This document shows positions 53,243-60,897 of a stretch of DNA of 64,000 nt, piece after piece. The DNA lies in the NCBI GenBank assembly GCA_014379345.1, contig JACMLY010000079.1, forward strand, positions 1 through 64,000, read 5' to 3'. Each line of letters starts with the position of its first letter. Positions within the stretch are counted from its first letter, which is position 1. The notes below the pieces were generated by a model. It had not been told where the DNA came from. It did not search any database and saw only the letters and a program-made list of their open reading frames with translations. The stretch is from Chitinophagaceae bacterium. Lineage in GTDB: Bacteria > Bacteroidota > Bacteroidia > Chitinophagales > Chitinophagaceae. The position numbers and the translations under genes were made by a program.

Positions 53243-53839
53243 ATGATAAAAACAGGAAACCCGGTTATTAGTATATATACGGAAATGACGCCTAATCCCG
53301 AAACAATGAAGTTTGTAGCAAACAAACTGTTGTACCCGGGCAAAAGCCTCGATATTCCGGAAGTAGATAGTGCCAAGCCTTCTCCTCTGGCCACCGAGCT
53401 CTTCGGTTTCCCTTTTATTAAGGCAGTGTTCATCGCCAGCAACTTTGTGACGCTTACAAAAACCTCCGATACAGAATGGACCGATGTTATTCCTACCATC
53501 CGACAGTTTTTAAAGGAGTACCTGGAAGAGGGTAAGACTGTCATTAATGAGGAAGAAGTGGCGGCTATGAAACAGGAAAGCAGCAATACTGTGACCGCCG
53601 ATGATGATGATGTTGTAAAACGGATCAAAGAATTATTAGAAAATTACGTGAAGCCTGCTGTTGAAATGGATGGCGGGGCTATTCAGTTCAAAGAATACAA
53701 AGACGGCGTGGTTAATCTTATGTTGCAGGGATCGTGTAGCGGATGCCCTTCATCGATGATCACGCTGAAAGCAGGTATTGAAGGAATGATGAAACGAATG
53801 ATACCTGAAGTAAAAGAAGTGGTTGCAGAAGCCGAGTAA
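53243..53839 (+). CDS. Nfu-type Fe-S cluster carrier (NifU-like)
   Basis: 198 aa. The N-terminal half is an Nfu_N domain (ISIYTEMTPNPETMKFVANK). A short acidic linker (TADDDDVVKR) leads to the C-terminal NifU domain with VKPAVEMDGGAIQFKEY and the cluster-binding C165/C168 in QGSCSGCPSS. It carries [4Fe-4S] clusters from the assembly machinery to targets in the cytoplasm. Stands alone, with two terminator-like hairpins following. Confidence 0.93.
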   Translation: MIKTGNPVISIYTEMTPNPETMKFVANKLLYPGKSLDIPEVDSAKPSPLATELFGFPFIKAVFIASNFVTLTKTSDTEWTDVIPTIRQFLKEYLEEGKTVINEEEVAAMKQESSNTVTADDDDVVKRIKELLENYVKPAVEMDGGAIQFKEYKDGVVNLMLQGSCSGCPSSMITLKAGIEGMMKRMIPEVKEVVAEAE

Positions 53840-54218
53840 AATATTTTCCGAAATTTTTCTTTTTTTTTAAACCTTCCTCCTCCGGGAAGGTCTTTTTATG
53901 GCTATTAGTGCAACCATTCCCTGTTTTACCTTAATAAACAATTTAGATATACGACAGGATCTGATGAAATGAGGATCGCTAAGGTTTTCACGTGATTCTT
54001 AATCACCCCATTGCTCGAAATAAAATTATTAGTGCCTGGGTCAGTCGATACAGGAATGCAGGAATACAGCAATAATCCGTTCACTACACTAATCTCTCCG
54101 GTCTTTTTCCGGAGAGATTTCTTTTTATAGTCCTTCTATGATACCGGTAGGTGCTGGCCTGCCAGTCATAGGCGTTCAATTGTTTTTGGAATGGTGTAAA
54201 TTGCCGTAAACTATTGCC
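53840..54218 (+). other. intergenic region with two terminators, possible small RNA between them
   Basis: Hairpin 1: ACCTTCC (53871-53877) / GGAAGGT (53885-53891) followed by CTTTTT ends the nfu transcript. Hairpin 2: a perfect 11-bp stem AATCTCTCCGG (54091-54101) / CCGGAGAGATT (54109-54119) with a T-rich loop and a CTTTTT tail. Between them lies about 190 nt without an ORF. A second terminator this far downstream suggests a separate transcript, but no clear promoter is seen. Confidence 0.4.
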
Positions 54219-54743
54219 ATGGTTTTTGTGTATCTCCTTTTTTGTTTAATTATTGGACTGCTGATCATAGCCGCAAAGCTTCCGGAGAAGTATCACGTTG
54301 AACATTTCACCGTTATAAAAAAATCTATCTGGGATGTTATGGATAAGGTGTCTGATCTTAACTATTATGCGAAGTGGAATCCCTGGCAGATAATGGAAAA
54401 GGAGGGAAAATATGAGATTTCAGGTACGCCCAAAACACCGGGACACAAATATAGCTGGCGGGGAAAAAAAACAGGTGTTGGAAGTTTAACCTTACGTGAT
54501 CTTGATAACCGCCATGTTCATTTTGACCTGGAGTTCATTAAACCCTGGAAAGCAAAAGCCAAAGATGATTGGGTGTTCGAAGAATGGGGAAGCGGCGAAA
54601 CGAAGGTTACCTGGCAGAATAATGGAGATCTTCCTTTTCCCATAGCCCGTTTAATGGGGCGGATGCTGAAAAAAAATTTAAATAAACAATTCACCGAAGG
54701 ATTAAAAAATTTAAAAAACCTGTGTGAAGGGTATTCGGCATGA
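54219..54743 (+). CDS. SRPBCC (START/Bet v1-like) family protein
   Basis: 174 aa with an N-terminal hydrophobic segment (MVFVYLLFCLIIGLLIIAA). The polyketide-cyclase/SRPBCC fold follows: FTVIKKSIWDVMDKVSDLNYYAKWNPW, then KVTWQNNGDLPFPIARLMGRM and a C-terminal helix NLNKQFTEGLKNLKNL. The family binds hydrophobic ligands in a deep pocket; the function here is unknown. Overlaps the M23 gene by 4 bp. Confidence 0.85.
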   Translation: MVFVYLLFCLIIGLLIIAAKLPEKYHVEHFTVIKKSIWDVMDKVSDLNYYAKWNPWQIMEKEGKYEISGTPKTPGHKYSWRGKKTGVGSLTLRDLDNRHVHFDLEFIKPWKAKAKDDWVFEEWGSGETKVTWQNNGDLPFPIARLMGRMLKKNLNKQFTEGLKNLKNLCEGYSA

Positions 54744-55336
54744 GTAAATCTTTTATTTTATTTTTTACAGTGATGTTCTTGAGCCTTGTCGTTTTTTCGC
54801 AACTACCTGATAGTACCATCAGGGACCTCAAAGACGGAAAATTGCTAAATGATACGAGTTACATTTATTGGCTTCCTTTTGAACCCGGGAAAAAATATTT
54901 GTTGGTACAGGGTTGGGAAAGCAAACATTCACACAAGGACGAATTATCACTCGATTTTAAAATGAAACCCGGAACAAAAATTTTTGCCGCCCGCAATGGC
55001 CTCGTGGTGGAAATCAAAGAAGATTCCGATCGCGGAGGAGTTAAAGACGAATACCTTGGCGAAGACAATCATATCATCATTCAACACGCGGACAGTTCCT
55101 ACGCAGGATATTGGCATCTTGAAAAGGATGGAGTAAGCGTGCAGATTGGGGAATGGGTAAAAAAGGGGCAGTATATCGGAACTAGCGGCAATACTGGTTA
55201 TTCTGCATTTCCGCATTTACATTTTTATGTCTATGCCCGGCAAGGGGAATTTAAAACATTGGCAACGCGTTTTGTTACTACAAAAGGAGTGCGTTACTTG
55301 CGCCCAGGACAATATTATAAAAGCATCCACCCATAA
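54740..55336 (+). CDS. M23 family metallopeptidase, secreted
   Basis: 198 aa with a signal peptide (about residues 1-20, ending VVFSQL). The M23 domain has the first His/Asp in SHKDELSLDF (H65, D72, a spaced variant of HxxxD), GYWHLEKDG (H126) and PHLHFYV (H159, H161). Probably cuts peptidoglycan peptides in the periplasm. Overlaps the SRPBCC gene by 4 bp; the pnuC gene follows after 5 bp. Confidence 0.87.
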   Translation: MSKSFILFFTVMFLSLVVFSQLPDSTIRDLKDGKLLNDTSYIYWLPFEPGKKYLLVQGWESKHSHKDELSLDFKMKPGTKIFAARNGLVVEIKEDSDRGGVKDEYLGEDNHIIIQHADSSYAGYWHLEKDGVSVQIGEWVKKGQYIGTSGNTGYSAFPHLHFYVYARQGEFKTLATRFVTTKGVRYLRPGQYYKSIHP

Positions 55337-55341
55337 TTATT

Positions 55342-55959
55342 TTGCAGCAAATCTTCGAACAATTTATTGCAGGTTTAAAAAACACGGAATGGCTGGAGTT
55401 TATTGCAGTTATTTTTGGAATCGCCAGCGTGATCTTTTCACGCATGGAGAATATCCTGGTGTATCCCACAGGGTTGGTGAACACTATCCTCTATACTTAT
55501 TTTAACTTTTTTTGGTGGAGCCTGTATGCTGAAGGAAGTCTTAATTTTTATTACACGATAATGAGCATCTATGGCTGGGTGTTATGGGCACAGCACAACA
55601 AGGGAACACATCAGAAAAAATGGATGATCACCCGCTCTTCTTCCCGCGAATGGACACTCGCAATATTATTTTTTATTACAGCGTGGATAATACTTTACAT
55701 CATTTTAAAAAAGTACACCGATAGTAATGTTCCCTGGGGCGACTCCTTTGCTTCTGCCTCCGCCTATACGGGAATGTGGTTAATGGCCAGGAAAAAACTG
55801 GAAAACTGGATCTGGTGGATCCTTACAAATATTGCTTCCATACCCCTGTATTTTTACAAGGGAGCTGTATTTACAAGCGTTCAGTACATTGTATTTCTCG
55901 TATTGGCAATACTCGGCTACATTGCATGGCGCAAAAAACTTTCGAATGCCCATGATTAA
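55342..55959 (+). CDS. pnuC: nicotinamide riboside transporter (PnuC family)
   Basis: 205 aa with about six to seven hydrophobic helices. Typical PnuC features: EFIAVIFGIASVIFSRMENILVYPTG near the N-terminus and SIYGWVLWAQ in the middle, the Trp-rich helix of the substrate channel. The start is a TTG at 55342; the first ATG would remove helix 1. It takes up nicotinamide riboside, which the NadR-like kinase encoded just downstream (8-bp overlap) would phosphorylate, trapping it. Confidence 0.88.
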   Translation: MQQIFEQFIAGLKNTEWLEFIAVIFGIASVIFSRMENILVYPTGLVNTILYTYFNFFWWSLYAEGSLNFYYTIMSIYGWVLWAQHNKGTHQKKWMITRSSSREWTLAILFFITAWIILYIILKKYTDSNVPWGDSFASASAYTGMWLMARKKLENWIWWILTNIASIPLYFYKGAVFTSVQYIVFLVLAILGYIAWRKKLSNAHD

Positions 55960-56497
55960 AAAAATTGCCGTAATCGGCCCTGAATCAACCGGCAAAAGCA
56001 GTTTATGCGAGCAACTTGCCCAACATTACAATACCCGGTGGGTGCCCGAATACGCCAGGACATACCTTCTTGATCATGGCATGAATTATTCATACCAGGA
56101 CCTTCTTACCATTGCAAAAGGCCAGCTTGCATGGGAAGATAAATATTTTGATGAGTTAAAATCATTGACCATTGACCACTCACCTCTTTTCATTGACACC
56201 AATATGTACGTTATGAAAGTATGGTGCGAATTTGTATTTGGCCGCTGCCACGATTGGATCCTTCATCAAATTGCCCAACGGGAATATGATCTCTATCTAC
56301 TCTGTAATACGGATCTTCCCTGGGTGAAGGACGAGTTAAGGGAGTATCCCGATCTGGAATCAAGACAAAAGCTGTTTCATATTTATAAAGATATAATGAT
56401 CAATCAACCTGTTCCATGGATCGAGATCAGCGGGGACTATTCACAAAGATTCTCTAAAGCAGTTGTTGCCGTGGATGATTTATTGGTTGCGCGGTAA
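55952..56497 (+). CDS. nadR: NadR-like nicotinamide riboside kinase
   Basis: 181 aa from the ATG at 55952 (55946 is also possible). The P-loop is GPESTGKSS (residues 9-17), and WVPEYARTYL corresponds to the conserved kinase block after it. This is the C-terminal kinase domain of NadR without the repressor and NMN-adenylyltransferase parts. It phosphorylates nicotinamide riboside to NMN. Translationally coupled to pnuC: a complete import-and-trap pair for NAD salvage. Confidence 0.88.
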   Translation: MIKKIAVIGPESTGKSSLCEQLAQHYNTRWVPEYARTYLLDHGMNYSYQDLLTIAKGQLAWEDKYFDELKSLTIDHSPLFIDTNMYVMKVWCEFVFGRCHDWILHQIAQREYDLYLLCNTDLPWVKDELREYPDLESRQKLFHIYKDIMINQPVPWIEISGDYSQRFSKAVVAVDDLLVAR

Positions 56498-56544
56498 AAC
56501 TCGTATATTTTTGCGCATGCCTGCCGCAAACGAGCCTTATTCTT

Positions 56545-58212
56545 ATGCGTTCATTCCTTAAAAACCATCACAGAGTTTTATTTTTTACAGGGTGGCTGAT
56601 CATTAATCTCATTCAGGCAGCAACAACAGAATTTTTTGATGATGAGGCTTACTATTGGATCTACTCTCAATATCCTGCATGGGGCTATTTTGATCATCCT
56701 CCCATGATCGCTATCCTCATAAAGGCCGGCTATGCCATCTTTAAAAGTGAATTGGGTGTTCGTTTTTTTATCATCCTGATGAACACCGCAACCATTCTTT
56801 TAACCAGTTATTTAATTAATAACCGCAACGATAAATTGTTTTATGCGATATCCTTATCCATAGCAGTTGCTCAGATAGGTGGAATTATAGCAGTGCCTGA
56901 TGTACCATTGCTTTTTTTTGTTACTCTTTTTTTTTCAGTATACAAAAGATTTGTGCAGAACATGAGCCTTCTGAACAGTTTTTTGTTAGGAGTAAGCATC
57001 GCATCAATGGTGTATACAAAGTATCACGGAGTGCTAATCGTATTTTTTACTTTGTTGTCTAATGTAAAATTGTTTTCAAGATATCAAACCTATTTAGTAG
57101 CTGCCATTAGCCTTTTGCTTTTTTCACCCCATTTGTATTGGCAGTACATCCATGGTTTTCCTTCGGTTCAATATCATTTATTTGAGCGTAACGCAAGCAG
57201 TTACCGGTTAACTTTTACTACGGAGTATATCGTAAGCCAACTGGCGCTGGCGGGCCCGGTCATTGGCTGGTTGCTGATCTGGGCTTCCATCCGTTATAAA
57301 TCTTCCTCAACAGTGGAGAAGGCCTTGAAATACACATTGGTGGGATTCTATTTGTTTTTTATGATAAGCACCCTGAAAGGCCGTGTAGAGGCAAACTGGA
57401 CCGTACCGGTTTTTGTTGCGTTGATCGTGCTGAGCCATCAGTATTTAAATCAACATCACCATATTGCAACATGGGTGTATAGAAGCCTTCCGCTGACTTT
57501 ACTTATTGTTGTGGTTTTCAGAATTTACATGATGCTTGATCTAAGCACTTCGGATAAGATCCGCAAGGATGAATTTCATCAAAACAAAGAATGGGTTAAA
57601 ATCATCTCGCAAAAAGCGAATGGTTTGCCGGTGGTTTTTATCAATTCTTATCAGTGGTCTTCCAAATACTGGTTTTATAAACATGAAACGGCTTTGGGCT
57701 TGAACACGCCTTATTACAGGAGAAACAATTTTAATTTTTGGCCAGTGGAGGATGAATTTTTTGGAAAACGTGTGTTTGCTATAGGAGATTATGGAAAGGT
57801 TGTGCTAAAAGATAAGATCATAGCGCCAAGATTCAAAGAGAAAGGCTCCGCTGTCATTCCTTTTTACTATTCATTCATGAAGGCGCAGTTTACACGGATC
57901 CGAAACAAGGTAACGCCAAATGCCATTGCCAGTTCTTTTGAGATAACTGTTCCGGAGAGATACCTTCCTTATTTCCGGCAGCCTCCTTTTGATACGGCAT
58001 CTATCCAGTTGGCTATTGTTACCAGTGATACCATTAGATACTACCGGTCAGCTGCAACTGTAAAGCAAATTACCGGGCCTTCATCGCATTTGTCAGTGAA
58101 TTTCCCTCATCAATTGCCAAAAGGCTTATATGAGGCCCGTCTTGGCATTTCAAGTGCGATACCTGAATATCCCACCTTAAATAGCACAAACTTCCAGATA
58201 AGGGTTGAATAA
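56545..58212 (+). CDS. PMT/ArnT-like membrane glycosyltransferase (GT39/GT83 family)
   Basis: 555 aa with many membrane helices. The lumenal catalytic acidic loop after helix 1 is FFDDEAYYW (D32/D33/E34), followed by WGYFDHPPM, the hallmark of dolichyl-phosphate-mannose-protein or undecaprenyl-phosphate-sugar transferases. The C-terminal periplasmic tail (about 430-555) is a beta-rich domain. It transfers a sugar from a polyprenyl phosphate donor to a protein or lipid A on the periplasmic face. The acceptor is unknown. Followed by a tandem repeat region. Confidence 0.88.
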   Translation: MRSFLKNHHRVLFFTGWLIINLIQAATTEFFDDEAYYWIYSQYPAWGYFDHPPMIAILIKAGYAIFKSELGVRFFIILMNTATILLTSYLINNRNDKLFYAISLSIAVAQIGGIIAVPDVPLLFFVTLFFSVYKRFVQNMSLLNSFLLGVSIASMVYTKYHGVLIVFFTLLSNVKLFSRYQTYLVAAISLLLFSPHLYWQYIHGFPSVQYHLFERNASSYRLTFTTEYIVSQLALAGPVIGWLLIWASIRYKSSSTVEKALKYTLVGFYLFFMISTLKGRVEANWTVPVFVALIVLSHQYLNQHHHIATWVYRSLPLTLLIVVVFRIYMMLDLSTSDKIRKDEFHQNKEWVKIISQKANGLPVVFINSYQWSSKYWFYKHETALGLNTPYYRRNNFNFWPVEDEFFGKRVFAIGDYGKVVLKDKIIAPRFKEKGSAVIPFYYSFMKAQFTRIRNKVTPNAIASSFEITVPERYLPYFRQPPFDTASIQLAIVTSDTIRYYRSAATVKQITGPSSHLSVNFPHQLPKGLYEARLGISSAIPEYPTLNSTNFQIRVE

Positions 58213-58233
58213 ACCCTTAAAACATATTTTAAA

Positions 58234-58546
58234 ACACCCCTTGGGGGTGTAATCTTTGTAGACCAAATCACAGCCAGGAATGTGCTCCGTATGAGCACCA
58301 TTTTTCTTGCAGGAATATCTCACAATATTTGCCTGGTAAAAGGGGAATTACAACACCCCCATGGGGTGTAATCTTGTAGACCAAACCTCAGCCTGGAATG
58401 TGCTCTGTATGAGCACCATCTTTCTTGCAGAAATATCTCACAATATTTGCCTGGTAAAAGGGGAATTACAACACCCCCCTGGGGTGTAATCTTTGTAGAC
58501 CAAGTCATATCCCGGAATGTGCTCCGTAGAAGCACCATCTCTTTGC
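58234..58546. repeat. three tandem copies of an about 118-bp palindromic element
   Basis: Copies begin at 58234, 58353 and 58471 (periods 119 and 118 bp). Each contains the palindrome ACACCCC(C)-N-GGGGTGT, then AATC(T)TTGTAGACCAA, then TGTGCTCCGTATGAGCACCAT with TGCTC/GAGCA arms, and TATCTCACAATATTTGCCTGG. The third copy is truncated and diverged at its end. The 433-bp gap 58213-58645 holds no gene beyond this. Short frames inside it encode nothing recognisable. Confidence 0.85.
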
Positions 58547-58645
58547 GTGGAGTAAAAAAATACACGATTTTTTTTCGACGTCCCGGTCACTGGGCCGGGC
58601 CATATATATCATAAAAAGCTGGCTACATTTCCGGTAAGGCTATAG

Positions 58646-59350
58646 CTACTGAATTAATTTTTGAATATCCGGATCGTTCTGCAACGCCAGCATTTGCCTT
58701 AGCACCCAGGGATATCTTATCGAAATATATTTGGACAATGGCTTCACCGTATATCGTTTGGGATTTCGCAGGGAAGCAGCGATCATTGCTGACTGTTGCC
58801 GCGTAAGTTTTTTAGAAGTTTTTTTAAAATATTTTTTTGCGGCGGCTTCAATTCCGAATACACCTGTACCCATTTCAGAAACGTTCAGGTACATTTCCAG
58901 AATTCGCTTTTTTCCCCATACCAATTCAATCATGAAAGTGAAATAAACTTCGAACCCTTTCCGTATCCAGCTTCTTCCCTGCCATAAAAAAACATTTTTT
59001 GCCACCTGTTGGCTGATGGTAGAGGCGCCTTTTACTTTTTGGGGATTTTTTTCATTATGGGCCATGGCTTTTTCGATGCTCTTCCAATCAAACCCACCAT
59101 GGTCCGGAAACAGCTGGTCCTCTGCGGCTAACACGGCAAGTTTCGGATACGATGAGATCTGTTTCATTCCCACGTAATTTCTTTTCATTCCATGACCGCT
59201 GATCCAGCTTGCCAATTGCGTAATGGTGATAGGAGGGTCAACCCATTTTAAAAGCAGGATATAAAATAATTGAAGGAAAAACAGGATCAGGAAAAGTCGT
59301 TTAAAAAATCGCCATATTCGTATGCCTAACCCTGTTGTTTTAGTCGCCAT
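58646..59350 (-). CDS. mtgA: monofunctional peptidoglycan glycosyltransferase
   Basis: 234 aa, the expected MtgA length. One N-terminal membrane anchor (about 18-35). The GT51 motifs are complete: the catalytic Glu77 in LAAEDQLFPDHGGFDW, then GASTISQQVAKNVFLW, RKGFEVYFTFMIE and KKRILEMYLNVSEMG. It polymerises lipid II into glycan strands, without a transpeptidase domain. Alone on the minus strand. Confidence 0.95.
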   Translation of the reverse strand: MATKTTGLGIRIWRFFKRLFLILFFLQLFYILLLKWVDPPITITQLASWISGHGMKRNYVGMKQISSYPKLAVLAAEDQLFPDHGGFDWKSIEKAMAHNEKNPQKVKGASTISQQVAKNVFLWQGRSWIRKGFEVYFTFMIELVWGKKRILEMYLNVSEMGTGVFGIEAAAKKYFKKTSKKLTRQQSAMIAASLRNPKRYTVKPLSKYISIRYPWVLRQMLALQNDPDIQKLIQ

Positions 59351-59420
59351 GCCACAATGCTCTTTGTTGCAATATACGAACGGTGTAATTTCTATTTAAT
59401 TACCCGGGAGAAAATAAAGA

Positions 59421-60005
59421 TCAAAATGCTTTCTTCGAAGACATGTTAACATAGATCACCTTGTATTTTTTTACAGAGTTGGTGTTTCTTTTTTGAAGGT
59501 GTTGCCATAACAATCCGGTAGCTGCTACGCCTGCAGCAATCGCCAGCACGGTTAGTTTATTGCCATCAGAAAGGGATTCACCCCGATAAATGGTATTCAC
59601 TAGTTCCAGAACAATAAAGCCTGTTCCACCAACAATCATAATATTCCTGATCAGTCCTCCCCCGGAATTTCGTTGTCTTGCAGAACTACTGGTATAATTA
59701 AAAGCCCGTATTTCCTGATAGTGGAGACGAATAGTGTGAATGATCGTATCCAATGCAGGTACACCGAACTGTGTCGGCACCTGTCTTACTTCATGTTGTT
59801 CGATAAAAACAGAATCATTTCTTATTTGTTTGATGATCCCGCTCAGATTAAAGCCGGTGTAAGTACTTGCAGAGATAAATGTTCCCGGAAAATAAGCTTT
59901 AAGCGTGCGGTTATTTTTTTTCTTCAAAACAATATAATCGGAAGGTTGTGTGAAACCAGCCAGAGAGAAAGCCGTAAGCAGCATTGGTAGAAAGAATCGG
60001 AACAT
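59421..60005 (-). CDS. exported hypothetical protein with one membrane segment
   Basis: 194 aa: signal peptide (MFRFFLPMLLTAFSLAGFTQ), a beta-rich part (VLKKKNNRTLKAYFPGTFISA, NLSGIIKQIRNDSVFIEQHEVR) and hydrophobic segments near 120-165 (IMIVGGTGFIVLELVNTIY; KLTVLAIAAGVAATGLLWQ). It ends in a basic tail. I recognise no family. Upstream of mtgA on the same strand but separated by 70 bp. Confidence 0.65.
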   Translation of the reverse strand: MFRFFLPMLLTAFSLAGFTQPSDYIVLKKKNNRTLKAYFPGTFISASTYTGFNLSGIIKQIRNDSVFIEQHEVRQVPTQFGVPALDTIIHTIRLHYQEIRAFNYTSSSARQRNSGGGLIRNIMIVGGTGFIVLELVNTIYRGESLSDGNKLTVLAIAAGVAATGLLWQHLQKRNTNSVKKYKVIYVNMSSKKAF

Positions 60006-60059
60006 GAAACAACAAGTTAGGATGCAAACCTTTCACAGTACTCTAAGATTCTGTTAATA

Positions 60060-60701
60060 CTATTTGATTTTTTCGGCTAAAAAAATTGTTCCGAACAGTA
60101 AAGCAATGCCAAATCCAATAAGAAGTGTGCCTGAAATTTTATTGATGACTGAAATATTATGTAATGTCAGCCTGTTTCTCAGTTTGCCTGCCATCAACAC
60201 TTTGAAAGTATCGGCAGCAATGTTTAGGGCCAGGCAAACTGTAAAAATGATCATGCGCTGCTCAAAAGAATACTTGATGGCAAAATTGGTTGCGGTGGCC
60301 AGCCAAAAAATAAAGACATTCGGATTTAGAGTATTTATGAGGAAGCCGGATGAAAATATTTTGGCCATATCTCTTTTACGGAACCTGGCAAAAGATTCCT
60401 GCGTATTGGCCTGCAGTTTTATTTTTTTGAAGAACACATAGAAAACACCCATCAGAATTAAAAAAGCGCTTCCAATAAGGCCCAGCGGTTTTTCGTAAAT
60501 CATCAGACTTTTTACAACTTCTGAAAAAGCATTACTTATTATCACCAGAACAATGTCACTTAACCAAACGCCGGTAACAAAACAAAATCCGCCTTCCTTT
60601 CCGTTAACAAGGCTCTGTTTGATGATGGTAAAAATGACGGGGCCCACTGATATCGCCAGAACAAGTCCTAAAGTCAATCCGCTTACGATGGCCTCCCACA
60701 T
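60060..60701 (-). CDS. LysE/RhtB family exporter
   Basis: 213 aa with six hydrophobic helices. The family start is GLTLGLVLAISVGPVIFTIIKQSL, with the conserved GP in helix 1, and FLINTLNPNVFIFWLA in the middle is the RhtB hallmark NPK/NPN block. It probably exports amino acids or related small molecules. It is the second minus-strand gene after the GH3-like gene, separated from it by a long inverted repeat. Confidence 0.9.
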   Translation of the reverse strand: MWEAIVSGLTLGLVLAISVGPVIFTIIKQSLVNGKEGGFCFVTGVWLSDIVLVIISNAFSEVVKSLMIYEKPLGLIGSAFLILMGVFYVFFKKIKLQANTQESFARFRKRDMAKIFSSGFLINTLNPNVFIFWLATATNFAIKYSFEQRMIIFTVCLALNIAADTFKVLMAGKLRNRLTLHNISVINKISGTLLIGFGIALLFGTIFLAEKIK

Positions 60702-60737
60702 ATTATTATGTCAGATGTTATTATGTTAGATGTAAAA

Positions 60738-60895
60738 TACGAAATACGAAGTTTGAAGTACGAAGTTGAGTTAGAGTCCATACAATGTAATTGCAATAGG
60801 CAATATTTCATTAGAAAATAAACTAAAAATTTTTGTAGTTGAATTTCAGCAGACTTCGCATTTCAAACTTCGTACTTCAAACTTCGTATTTCGTA
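60738..60895. repeat. 30-bp perfect inverted repeat, interspersed ACGAAGTT-type element
   Basis: The left arm 60738-60767 (TACGAAATACGAAGTTTGAA then GTACGAAGTT) and the right arm 60866-60895 are perfect reverse complements over 30 bp, with 98 nt between. The right arm ends 2 bp before the stop codon of the GH3-like gene, whose last codons continue the ACTTCAGACTTC pattern. A fragment of the same motif lies at 36229-36240 (GTACGAAGTTGA). Confidence 0.8.
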
Positions 60896-60897
60896 CT

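Noticed and set aside
53992..54001. CACGTG-containing stretch that resembles a third parS
   Set aside because: TTTTCACGTGATTC matches only the left half of the site; too many mismatches.
58110..58565. Minus-strand ORFs of 63 and 81 aa in the tandem repeat
   Set aside because: They read through repeated palindromes, and the encoded peptides repeat the same motif; not genes.
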